From JBHJGS01 sp050331575 (lineage in GTDB: Bacteria > Pseudomonadota > Alphaproteobacteria > Sphingomonadales > Rhodothalassiaceae): DNA of 64,000 nt. Within the stretch, counting starts at the first letter, position 1. The number at the start of each line of letters is the position of its first letter. The stretch is taken from positions 55,339-119,338 of the forward strand of contig JBHJGS010000024.1 in NCBI GenBank assembly GCA_050331575.1, in the 5' to 3' direction. Of this stretch, positions 49,621 through 59,121 are shown in pieces. The position numbers and the translations under genes were made by a program. The notes under the pieces were generated by a model, which saw nothing but the letters and a program-made list of their open reading frames with translations, did no database searches and was not told the origin of the DNA.

Positions 49621-49640
49621 GTTGCGGCAGACGCCGCAAC
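49621..49640. promoter_or_regulatory. Perfect 8-bp inverted repeat in the ecm-ccr control region
   Basis: GTTGCGGCAGACGCCGCAAC: 8+8 bp arms with a four-base centre, ~55 bp upstream of the ecm start and ~97 bp upstream of ccr. It is placed to act on either promoter. Confidence 0.45.
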
Positions 49641-49651
49641 GCTATAGAAAT

Positions 49652-49666
49652 TTTTGCGTTGCAAAA
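49652..49666. promoter_or_regulatory. TTTTGC-N3-GCAAAA palindrome in the ecm-ccr control region
   Basis: TTTTGC-GTT-GCAAAA is a perfect 6+6 bp inverted repeat ~70 bp upstream of ccr. TTTGC/GCAAA-type palindromes are reported for RamB/MccR-family regulators of acetyl-CoA and propionyl-CoA metabolism, so this is a candidate operator. No such regulator gene is in the window. Confidence 0.45.
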
Positions 49667-49736
49667 GGCAATGTGCCGGACAGCATATTTGTCGTTTCAG
49701 CATAGCAACACTGATGAAGGATTGAGAGAGCGATCC

Positions 49737-51029
49737 ATGGCCGCCGCAGTCGCCCCGATTTCCAGCCAAGACGACCAGCCGAAAAAAGATCTCTACGAGA
49801 TTGGCGAGATCCCGCCCTTGGGCCATGTGCCGGAAAAGATGCACGCCTGGGTGCTGCGGCGGGAACGCCATGGCCCGCCGACCCAGGCGATCAAGCAGGA
49901 GGTGGTGCCGACCCCGGAGATCGACCCGGACGAAGTACTGATGCTGGTGATGGCTGCCGGTGTGAATTACAACGGTGTGTGGGCGATGCTGGGTCAGCCG
50001 GTTTCGGTTTTCGACGGGCACAAGGCCGACTATGCGGTGCTGGGCTCCGATGCGGCCGGCATTGTCTGGGCGGTCGGCAGCCGGGTCAAGCGGTTCAAGG
50101 TCGGCGATGAGGTGGTCGTCCACTGCAATCAGGATGATGGCGACGACGAGGAATGCAATGGCGGCGACCCGATGTTCTCGCCCAGCCAGCGCATCTGGGG
50201 CTATGAGACGCCGGATGGCTCATTCGCGCAATTCTGCAAGGTGCAGGCGCGCCAGCTGATGCACCGGCCCAAGCATCTCACCTGGGAGGAGTCGGCCTGT
50301 TATACGCTGACACTGGCCACCGCCTATCGCATGCTGTTCGGCCATCGCCCGCATATCCTGCGGCCGGGGCAGAATGTGCTGGTGTGGGGCGCCTCCGGCG
50401 GCCTGGGCTCCATGGCGATCCAGCTGATCACCACCGCCGGCGCCAATGCCATCGGCGTCATTTCCGATCCCTCCAAGGAGGAATTCGTGCGCTCGCTGGG
50501 CGCGCGCGGCGTGATCAACCGCAAGGAATTTCAGTGCTGGGGCCAATTGCCCAGCGTGAAGGATCCGGAGGGTTATGGCGCCTACATGAAAAAGGTGCGT
50601 GAATTCGGCAAGGCGATCTGGGCCATCACCGGCAAGCGCGTTGATGTCGACATCGTGTTCGAGCATCCCGGCGAGGCGACCTTTCCGGTCAGCTGCTTCG
50701 TGGTCAAGCGCGGCGGCATGGTGGTGTTCTGCGCCGGCACCACCGGCTTCAATCTGACTTTCGACGCCCGCTTCGTGTGGCAGCGGCAAAAGCGCGTGCA
50801 GGGCTCGCACTTCGCCAATCTGAAGCAGGCCAGCCAGGCCAATCAGCTGGTCATCGACCGGCGCATCGATCCGTGCATGTCCGAGGTGTTCTCCTGGGAC
50901 GATATCCCGCGCGCGCACGAGGTGATGTTGGCCAATGAGCACAAGCCCGGCAACATGGCCGTGCTGGTGAATGCCAAACGCCCCGGCCTGCGCACCTTTG
51001 AGGATGTGGTCGAACAGAACGCCGCGTAA
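49737..51029 (+). CDS. ccr: Crotonyl-CoA carboxylase/reductase
   Basis: 430 residues from ATG 49737, with upstream GAGAG. Reductively carboxylates crotonyl-CoA to ethylmalonyl-CoA with NADPH and CO2, the hallmark reaction of the ethylmalonyl-CoA pathway. MDR fold: AAGVNYNGVWA, VHCNQDDGDDEECNGGDP insertion and GYETPDGSFAQF are specific to Ccr; the NADPH site is GASGGLGSMAIQL. It diverges from ecm and is followed, 127 bp later, by mcd. Confidence 0.97.
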   Translation: MAAAVAPISSQDDQPKKDLYEIGEIPPLGHVPEKMHAWVLRRERHGPPTQAIKQEVVPTPEIDPDEVLMLVMAAGVNYNGVWAMLGQPVSVFDGHKADYAVLGSDAAGIVWAVGSRVKRFKVGDEVVVHCNQDDGDDEECNGGDPMFSPSQRIWGYETPDGSFAQFCKVQARQLMHRPKHLTWEESACYTLTLATAYRMLFGHRPHILRPGQNVLVWGASGGLGSMAIQLITTAGANAIGVISDPSKEEFVRSLGARGVINRKEFQCWGQLPSVKDPEGYGAYMKKVREFGKAIWAITGKRVDVDIVFEHPGEATFPVSCFVVKRGGMVVFCAGTTGFNLTFDARFVWQRQKRVQGSHFANLKQASQANQLVIDRRIDPCMSEVFSWDDIPRAHEVMLANEHKPGNMAVLVNAKRPGLRTFEDVVEQNAA

Positions 51030-51156
51030 GGCTGCTGCATTTCGCCGCAAACCACGGCTGCCGCCGCTGCGAACCCCGAACGACCCGGGCTTTGAACAAA
51101 GCCGCGCCCGGACCGCGCAAGTCCGCTATACTGCCATGACAGACAGGATGTGACCG

Positions 51157-52827
51157 ATGAGCCAGCCGATGTTGAAGACGATCGACGCCGCCGCGGAGCT
51201 TTTGGACCGGGCCGAGAATGCCGTCGACGCCGCTGCCGCGCTGGTCAGCCGCGCGCGCGATGCGATCGCTGCGGAGGTCTGTGCCGACGGCCGGGTCGAT
51301 CGCGCCGCCCTGGAACAGCATCAGACTGCCGCCCACGGCCTGGCCTGGCTGGCCACCTATGCCGAAACCCTGAAGGAGACCCTGGGCTGGGCCCGGGCGT
51401 TGCAGGCTGAGGACAAGCTGGGCGAGATGGAGCGGCTGATCCTGACCGCCGGCTTCGGGGAATATCTGGCGCAGATGGCCGGCGGCCTGCCTATGAGCCA
51501 GACCGAACTGGTGCGCCCGGCCGACCTGATGCTGGACGGTGCTGCCGTCGACGCGTTCCTGACTGAGGATGTCCGCGGCCTGATCGCCGAGGGCACCGCC
51601 TTGAGCACGCGCAAGGCGCTGGCCGAGCATTTGGGTCGGGCGCTGGAGACCGGCCATTTCGGCGCCAACGGTTTGGACGAGACGCTGGAGATGGTGCGCG
51701 ATCAGTTCCGCCGGGTCGCTGACGCCCATGCCGCCGAGGCGCATGAATGGCATCTGAACGACGAGCTGATCCCGATGTCGGTGATCGAGGATCTGTCGGG
51801 CATGGGCGTGTTCGGCCTGGCCCTGCCGGAAGAGTATGGCGGGGCGGGCATGGGCAAGACCGCCATGTGCGTGGTCTCTGAGGAGCTCAGCCGCGGCTAT
51901 ATCGGCCTGGGCTCGCTCGGCACGCGCGCGGAGATCGCCGCGGAATTGATCCTGCTGGGCGGCACCGAGGCGCAGAAGGAGAAATGGCTGCCGAAGATCG
52001 CTCAGGGCGAGATCCTGCCCACCGCTGTGTTCACCGAGCCCAATATCGGCTCTGACCTGGGATCCCTGAAGACCCGGGCGGTGCGCGACGGCGACAGCTA
52101 CACCATCAATGGCAACAAGACCTGGATCACCCACGCCGCTCGCGCAGATCTGATGACCCTGCTGGCGCGCACCAATCCTGATGAGCCGGGCTATAAGGGC
52201 CTGTCCATGTTCCTGGCGGAAAAGCCACGCGGCACCGATGCCGAGCCGTTCCCGGTGGCCGGGCTGAGCGGCGGCGAGATCGAGGTGCTGGGCTATCGCG
52301 GCATGAAGGAATATGAGCTGGCGTTCGACGGCTTCACCGTGCCCGCGGCCAATCTTCTGGGCGAAACCGAAGGCCAGGGCTTCAAGCAGCTGATGGCGAC
52401 CTTTGAGAGCGCGCGCATCCAAACCGCCGCGCGCGCCGTGGGCGTGGCACAGAACGCCTTGGAATTGGGCCTGCGCTACGCCCTGGAGCGCGAGCAGTTC
52501 GGCAAGCCGATCTATGCCTTCCCGCGGGTGTGGACCAAGGTGGTGCTGTCTGCGGTGGAGGTGATGATGGCGCGCCAGCTGACCTATTTCGCCGCGGAAC
52601 GCAAGGATGGCGGCCAGCGCTGCGATCTGGAGGCCGGCATGGCCAAGCTGCTGGCCGCGCGGGTGGCCTGGTCCACCGCCGACAATGCCGTGCAGATCCA
52701 CGGCGGCAACGGCTATGCCCAGGAATATCCGATCAGTCGCGTGCTCTGCGACGCCCGCATCCTCAACGTGTTCGAAGGGGCAGCAGAAATTCAAGCCAAT
52801 GTGATCGCCATGCGCCTGCTGAGCTAG
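51157..52827 (+). CDS. mcd: (2S)-Methylsuccinyl-CoA dehydrogenase
   Basis: 556-residue acyl-CoA dehydrogenase, longer than the usual ~390 because of an N-terminal domain of ~150 residues, as in Mcd. It oxidises methylsuccinyl-CoA to mesaconyl-CoA, feeding electrons to ETF. FAD/substrate motifs: FTEPNIGSDLGSLKTRA, NGNKTWITHAA, QIHGGNGYAQEYPISRVLCDA, and the catalytic glutamate-bearing NVFEGAAEIQ. It follows ccr, giving three consecutive pathway steps together with ecm. Mesaconyl-CoA hydratase is not in the window. Confidence 0.94.
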   Translation: MSQPMLKTIDAAAELLDRAENAVDAAAALVSRARDAIAAEVCADGRVDRAALEQHQTAAHGLAWLATYAETLKETLGWARALQAEDKLGEMERLILTAGFGEYLAQMAGGLPMSQTELVRPADLMLDGAAVDAFLTEDVRGLIAEGTALSTRKALAEHLGRALETGHFGANGLDETLEMVRDQFRRVADAHAAEAHEWHLNDELIPMSVIEDLSGMGVFGLALPEEYGGAGMGKTAMCVVSEELSRGYIGLGSLGTRAEIAAELILLGGTEAQKEKWLPKIAQGEILPTAVFTEPNIGSDLGSLKTRAVRDGDSYTINGNKTWITHAARADLMTLLARTNPDEPGYKGLSMFLAEKPRGTDAEPFPVAGLSGGEIEVLGYRGMKEYELAFDGFTVPAANLLGETEGQGFKQLMATFESARIQTAARAVGVAQNALELGLRYALEREQFGKPIYAFPRVWTKVVLSAVEVMMARQLTYFAAERKDGGQRCDLEAGMAKLLAARVAWSTADNAVQIHGGNGYAQEYPISRVLCDARILNVFEGAAEIQANVIAMRLLS

Positions 52828-52938
52828 GCTTGGCCGGGCCGGGGCGGCGCGGGGCACGAGGGCGGGGCACGGGCCGTAGTAGGCGGGTCGACCCCCTTTG
52901 CGCAGCATGCCTTGGCAGCATCGGAGTGAGCGGCAGCC

Positions 52939-53676
52939 GTGTCCCGCCCATCTGACCCAGTCAATCCCCCAGCTCGGCCTGACCAAGTGGACGGTCTGGC
53001 TGTTCGCCGTATCGGGCGGGCAGGGGCGCCGGTGATCCTGTGTTTGCCGGGCTTTTGTGATGACGCAACGGCGTTTTTGCCTTTGGCGGCAACGTCCCTG
53101 GCGGAGCGGTTCGACCTGATTTTGCCCGATCTGCCGGGCTTTGGTGCCTCCCCGCCTTTGCCGGGCAGAACGGACATCGCCACCCTCGCCGGCCGGATGT
53201 TGCGTCTGGCGCGCAAGATATCGCCGGACCGACCCGTGGGACTGATCGCCCATTCCGTCGCTTCGGCCATCGCGGTGGAGGCGGCGCGCAAAGACACGCG
53301 GGCGATCTGCGGGCTTTTGTCGATCGAAGGCAATCTCACCGCGGCGGACGCCAATTTGTCCGGCAAGGCTATGGCGTTCGATGATCCGGCGGTGTTTCAG
53401 CGAGCCTTTACCGGGGAGATTGAGGCATTGGCCCGCCAGCAGCCGGGATTGCAGCGCTATGTCGCCGCGGTGCGCCGGGCCGATGCCCGCGCCATTTGGG
53501 ATCTGGGCCGCGATGCGGTGCGCCGCGGCCCCGCCGATGCTTTTGGCCAAGCCAATCTTCAGGTGGCCGGGCGCATTCCGGCCCTGTATTTTTGGGGCCG
53601 CCGCAACAGTCCCGCGCCGACCGCGGCCTTCATCGACCGGCACGCCGAGCGCATGGCGCAGAGGGAATTCTTTTAG
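52939..53676 (+). CDS. Alpha/beta hydrolase, probably inactivated by an amber codon
   Basis: 245-residue frame of an alpha/beta-hydrolase fold. GTG 52939 (MSRPSDP) is the start. The strand before the oxyanion loop is ILCLPGFCDD (HG replaced by PG), the nucleophile elbow is LIAHSVASAIA with serine in place, and LSIEGNLTAADANL is family-typical. The frame ends at TAG 53674-53676 just after AQREFF. In the same frame the next codons give SGHWKVSEAPEA..., the expected catalytic-histidine strand, up to TGA at 53761. So the protein as written lacks its catalytic His. It is a recent pseudogene, a sequencing error or a readthrough case. Confidence 0.8.
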   Translation: MSRPSDPVNPPARPDQVDGLAVRRIGRAGAPVILCLPGFCDDATAFLPLAATSLAERFDLILPDLPGFGASPPLPGRTDIATLAGRMLRLARKISPDRPVGLIAHSVASAIAVEAARKDTRAICGLLSIEGNLTAADANLSGKAMAFDDPAVFQRAFTGEIEALARQQPGLQRYVAAVRRADARAIWDLGRDAVRRGPADAFGQANLQVAGRIPALYFWGRRNSPAPTAAFIDRHAERMAQREFF

Positions 53677-53763
53677 TCCGGCCATTGGAAGGTGAGCGAG
53701 GCGCCGGAGGCCACGGCGGTCCTTGCCGCTGATTTGTTTGCATCGACGGCGCGCGACATCTGA
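53677..53763 (+). other. In-frame hydrolase tail beyond the amber stop
   Basis: 28 codons that continue the hydrolase frame after TAG: SGHWKVSEAPEA, then an amphipathic helix (TAVLAADLFAS) and TGA. It matches the usual C-terminus of alpha/beta hydrolases, with H in SGHW as catalytic histidine. Confidence 0.75.
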
Positions 53764-53998
53764 TCAATCGGACTCGCTGTGCGATGCCAATCGGTCGGAT
53801 AACGGTGCTTGCCCCATCGTCGGCCGGCCTTTTCATCCGACTCCTCGCGATCGCGCTTGGTCGGATCATGCCCTAAAGAGGGAACGCTGCGCCGGGGTCA
53901 CGCGTAGTGTGTCGCGATCACGGATCGCCCGGGCCCTGCGACTATCGAGCTGACCGATCGCCGTCTCCGAAACCGATGACCGTGGCGGTGGCGCGCGC
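53764..53998. other. Gene-free stretch before the APC permease
   Basis: About 235 bp without a credible gene. Two scattered TCGGAT copies are visible; no strong promoter, hairpin or known regulatory motif is recognisable. Confidence 0.4.
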
Positions 53999-55246
53999 GT
54001 GAAGGGCGCCACGGCACAACGTCAACAAGAGCAGGGGCTGGAGCGCACGCTGTCCCTGCCGCTGCTCAGCGTCTACGGGCTGGGCACCATTCTGGGCGCC
54101 GGCATCTATGTGGTTATCGGCGACGTCATCGGTCGCGGTGGGGTCTATGCGCCGCTGGCCTTCCTGTTTGCCGCACTGGTCGCCGGCCTCACCGCGATCG
54201 GTTACGGCGAATTGGCCGGCCGCATCCCGCGCAGCGGTGGTCCGGCCGCCTATTTGCAACAGGCGTTCGGTATCTGTTGGCTCAGCGGACTGGTCGGCTG
54301 GATGATCGCCGCCACCGGCGTGGTCTCCGCAGCCACCATCGTCACCGGCTTCACCAGTTATCTCAGCGTGTTGGTGGACTGGCCGGATTGGCCGGTGATG
54401 ATCACCGTGGTGCTGGTGCTCGGCGGCATCGCCGCGGCCGGCATCGAGGAAAGCGCCTGGACCATGGGCGTGACCACAGCCGCCGGTGTGGCGGGCCTGA
54501 TCTATGTGTTGGTGCTGGGCGCCCCCAATGTCGGCGATCTGCCGGGCAAGCTGTCAGACGCCGGCGGTGTCATGGATGGCGCGGTACTCGCTGGCCTTTT
54601 GGGGGCGGCCTTCACCGCCTTTTATGCCTTTATCGGCTTTGAAGACATGGTCCATACCGCCGAGGAAGCGAAGAATGCCCGCAAGATCATGCCCACCGCG
54701 ATCATCATCGCCTTGGGCGTGTCGCTGGTGTTTTATCTGGCAGTGTCGGTGGTTGCGGTCGCGAGCATGAGCCCGCAGGCCATGCGCGAGGCCAAGGCGC
54801 CCCTGGTCGCGCTGATCGACAAGGAGGGCGGGTCGCGCCTCCTGCTGGGCGTGCTCAGCCTGATGATCATCGTCAACAGCGCGCTGGCCCAGATCATCAT
54901 GGCCAGCCGGGTCATTCACGGTCTGGGCAAGCGCCATGGCGCGGCCCCGGAGATTTTGGCGCGCATCAATCCGCGCACCAACAGCCCATTGCTGGCCACG
55001 GCCCTGTCCGCCGCCGTGGTGCTGGCGCTGGCGCTGTTCTTTCCCACCGAAACGCTGGCACGCGGCACCAGCTTCATCATCTTGCTGGTGTTCATCGCCT
55101 CCAATGCGGCGCTGATCCGGCTGAAGGCCCGGCATGTGGGGCGAGAGGACGGCCTCACCGTGCCGATCTGGGTGCCCTGGCTCGGCATCGTGCTGACGGC
55201 CGGGCTGATCATTGCCCAGCCCTTCCTGGGCGGCGGCGGCCACTGA
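53999..55246 (+). CDS. APC-superfamily amino acid permease
   Basis: 415 residues starting at GTG 53999 (MKGATAQRQQEQGLERTLSLPLL). Twelve helices; helix 1 carries the substrate/Na+ site motif GLGTILGAGIYVVIGDVIG and helix 6 region FTAFYAFIGFEDMVHTAEE is typical of the cationic amino acid transporter/YjeH-like branch. A stretch of acidic and basic residues follows helix 6. Substrate unknown. It converges on bfr with 54 bp between stops. Confidence 0.88.
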   Translation: MKGATAQRQQEQGLERTLSLPLLSVYGLGTILGAGIYVVIGDVIGRGGVYAPLAFLFAALVAGLTAIGYGELAGRIPRSGGPAAYLQQAFGICWLSGLVGWMIAATGVVSAATIVTGFTSYLSVLVDWPDWPVMITVVLVLGGIAAAGIEESAWTMGVTTAAGVAGLIYVLVLGAPNVGDLPGKLSDAGGVMDGAVLAGLLGAAFTAFYAFIGFEDMVHTAEEAKNARKIMPTAIIIALGVSLVFYLAVSVVAVASMSPQAMREAKAPLVALIDKEGGSRLLLGVLSLMIIVNSALAQIIMASRVIHGLGKRHGAAPEILARINPRTNSPLLATALSAAVVLALALFFPTETLARGTSFIILLVFIASNAALIRLKARHVGREDGLTVPIWVPWLGIVLTAGLIIAQPFLGGGGH

Positions 55247-55300
55247 CGCCGCCGCGCCACCCTAACGCTTGTTGTGCGACGGCTGACCGGCGGCCGGGTA

Positions 55301-55816
55301 TCAGTCGTCGCTGCTGGCCTGGCCACCGGCGGCCTCGGCGGGATCACCGGAGCCCATCTGCTCCTGAATATAATTCTGCACGCCCATCTTCTCGATCAGG
55401 CCCAGCTGGGTCTCCAGCCAGTCGACATGCTCTTCCTCATTGGTCAGGATCTTGCGGAAGATGTCGCGGCTGGGATAGTCGCGCACGCTTTCACAATACT
55501 GGATCGCGTCGCGCAGCACCGGGATGGCGTCATGCTCCAAGGCCAGATCGGCCTTCAGCACCTCTTCGACGCCCTCGCCGATGCGCAGGCGGTGCAGCGA
55601 TTGCAGATTGGGCAGTCCTTCCAGGAACAAGATCCGCTGGATGACCCAATCGGCATGCCACATTTCTTCGATGGATTCCTTGTATTCCTTTTCGCCCAAC
55701 TTGGTCATGCCCCAGTCATAGACGATGCGGCTGTGCAGGAAATATTGATTGATCGCGGTCAACTCGTTCTTCAAGACCGCATTCAAATATTCGATGACCT
55801 TGGCGTCGCCCTTCAT
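55301..55816 (-). CDS. bfr: Bacterioferritin
   Basis: 171 residues that build the 24-mer iron-storage shell. All ferroxidase ligands are at the canonical positions: E18, E51, H54, E94, E127 and H130; heme-ligating M52 is kept in EEMWHAD. The C-terminal ~15 residues (EAAGGQASSDD) extend the usual end. It follows bfd by 131 bp on the same strand, the classical iron store/release pair. Confidence 0.97.
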   Translation of the reverse strand: MKGDAKVIEYLNAVLKNELTAINQYFLHSRIVYDWGMTKLGEKEYKESIEEMWHADWVIQRILFLEGLPNLQSLHRLRIGEGVEEVLKADLALEHDAIPVLRDAIQYCESVRDYPSRDIFRKILTNEEEHVDWLETQLGLIEKMGVQNYIQEQMGSGDPAEAAGGQASSDD

Positions 55817-55859
55817 GATGTCCCGCTCCGATCAGGGAAATGTGACGAATTTGGTCGGG

Positions 55860-55888
55860 AAAATGCCGGGCGGCCTTGCTTAAGTCAA
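55860..55888 (-). promoter_or_regulatory. Possible bfr promoter
   Basis: On the minus strand TTGACT (55888-55883), a 17-base spacer and CATTTT (55865-55860) resemble a sigma70 promoter, giving a leader of ~36 bases before the bfr ATG at 55816. The -10 is weak. An AAGTCA...TGACTT inverted pair flanks the -35. Confidence 0.35.
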
Positions 55889-55947
55889 TGAAAATAAAGG
55901 CGAAAGCGAATGACTTGCGTTCTTACGGCAAGCGCTGCAACCCGCGT

Positions 55948-56139
55948 TTATGCGGCGACCGGATTACCGCTTTCCAAGCGTTCGCGCAGCATCGCCCTGG
56001 CATAGCAGAGGCACACGCCACATTGCGGGGTTTTGCCCAAGCGGGCATAGGCTTCCTTGGGATTGGTGGTGACGCGACCGCAGGCCGCGGCCTGGGCGAC
56101 CTCGGCTTCCTTCAGACTATTGCATAGGCACAGATACAT
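55948..56139 (-). CDS. bfd: Bacterioferritin-associated ferredoxin
   Basis: 63 residues from ATG 56139 (MYLCLCNSLKEAEV); the longer open frame is not needed. The [2Fe-2S] ligands C4, C6 and the C-x2-C pair (PQCGVCL) are intact. Bfd donates electrons to the bacterioferritin heme to mobilise stored iron. It lies upstream of bfr on the same strand and below an iron-box-like site. Confidence 0.95.
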   Translation of the reverse strand: MYLCLCNSLKEAEVAQAAACGRVTTNPKEAYARLGKTPQCGVCLCYARAMLRERLESGNPVAA

Positions 56140-56216
56140 TCTCAGGCTCACCCCAGACCGTGTGACCGGCCTTCTTCTGCAATTCCTTCGCATTCACAAG
56201 GCTAATGTGAGGGGGG

Positions 56217-56235
56217 TGAGAATGATTGTCAATCA
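56217..56235. promoter_or_regulatory. Iron-responsive operator-like site upstream of bfd
   Basis: TGAGAATGATTGTCAATCA contains the palindrome GATTG-T-CAATC and fits both the TGA-N9-TCA pattern of RirA-type iron boxes and a degenerate Fur box. It lies ~80-95 bp upstream of the bfd start. The proteins controlling it cannot be told from sequence. Confidence 0.5.
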
Positions 56236-56250
56236 GAAAATCGTCTGCTC

Positions 56251-56265
56251 CGATCACTGTGATCG
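56251..56265. promoter_or_regulatory. Perfect palindrome CGATCACTGTGATCG upstream of bfd
   Basis: 7+7 bp arms around one base, 15 bp beyond the iron-like box. A second operator or dimer site is possible; the family is not recognised. Confidence 0.35.
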
Positions 56266-56342
56266 AAAGGCCTGTTCACGACTTCGGGGTCACACCGCCC
56301 CCCCTTGCGGCCAAGCCCGTGGCAGAGGCCCAAGCGGGCCGG

Positions 56343-56960
56343 TCACGCCGCGGGCACGGCGGCGTCGTCCAACTCTGAGGCCCGGCGATGGGCGGCACGA
56401 TCCTTCAGACGATCCCAATAGTGTGCAAAGGCCGGCCGCGGCTCGATGGTTTTGAACATCAGACCCCAGCCGATTTGGGAGCCGACATAAACGTCCGCGG
56501 CACTGAAGGCGTCGCCGGCGATATAAGGCGGGCCGCTGACCGCGAGCTCCAAGGCATCCATCACCCGGGCGAAATCGCCATAGCCGCTCATCTTCTGTTT
56601 CTCGATCGGAATGTCCCGGCCCAGCGCCCGATCGGTGATGGCGTTCTCCAGCGGCCCGGCGGCGAAAAACAGCCAGCGGTAATAAGCGCCGCGCTGATCA
56701 GGCGACGGCGCCAGGCCGGCCGCTGGAAACGCGTCGGCAAGATAGGCGCAGATCGCCGCGCATTCGGTGATGATGGTGTCCCCGTGGCGCAGCGCCGGGA
56801 CCTTGGCCATTGGATTGATCGCGCGAAACGCCGGATCCTGCATCGGCGTGCCATAATCCAGCCATTCGGTGCGATAGTCCGCGCCAACCTCCTCCAGCAT
56901 CCAGCGCACGATCCGCCCGCGCGACATGGGGTGGCTGTAAAACACTAGGTCACCGGCCAT
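56343..56960 (-). CDS. Glutathione S-transferase family protein
   Basis: 205 residues from ATG 56960 (MAGDLVFYSHPMSRGRIVRW), preferred over the longer frame. Thioredoxin-like N-terminal domain with the glutathione-site motif NPMAKVPAL and ECAAICAYLAD; helical C-terminal domain with AADVYVGSQIGW. The catalytic residue is probably the S of YSHPMSR. Substrate unknown. It lies between bfd and acsA on the same strand, but the spacing does not show a shared transcript. Confidence 0.9.
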   Translation of the reverse strand: MAGDLVFYSHPMSRGRIVRWMLEEVGADYRTEWLDYGTPMQDPAFRAINPMAKVPALRHGDTIITECAAICAYLADAFPAAGLAPSPDQRGAYYRWLFFAAGPLENAITDRALGRDIPIEKQKMSGYGDFARVMDALELAVSGPPYIAGDAFSAADVYVGSQIGWGLMFKTIEPRPAFAHYWDRLKDRAAHRRASELDDAAVPAA

Positions 56961-57029
56961 CCGTCTTGCTCCTGTCCACGGCTGTCGATTTGGAACATAG
57001 CATGAACACAAGCCCGAGTCACCGACAAT

Positions 57030-58964
<1,935 letters not shown>

Positions 58965-59121
58965 CTCGTCTCTCCCCAGAAGGCGGTTGGGCTGCTTTTG
59001 CCGCAACACTAGGCGCTTTGCCGCGTTTTGGCCACTGGCGGTTGTCAGCTTCTTGCGTTCTTGCCATGATGTCGCAGTGGCACACCGCCTTTCCCGAGAC
59101 CAATATCCTGGATCTTAATTT

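Noticed and set aside
52939..53763. Amber codon recoded as an amino acid
   Set aside because: TAG serves as the normal stop of other genes here (MATE gene, moaE), and no pyrrolysine system is visible, so a nonsense change or sequencing error is the simpler reading.
54000..54300. Minus-strand frames inside the APC permease as separate genes
   Set aside because: They lack ribosome sites and any family signature.
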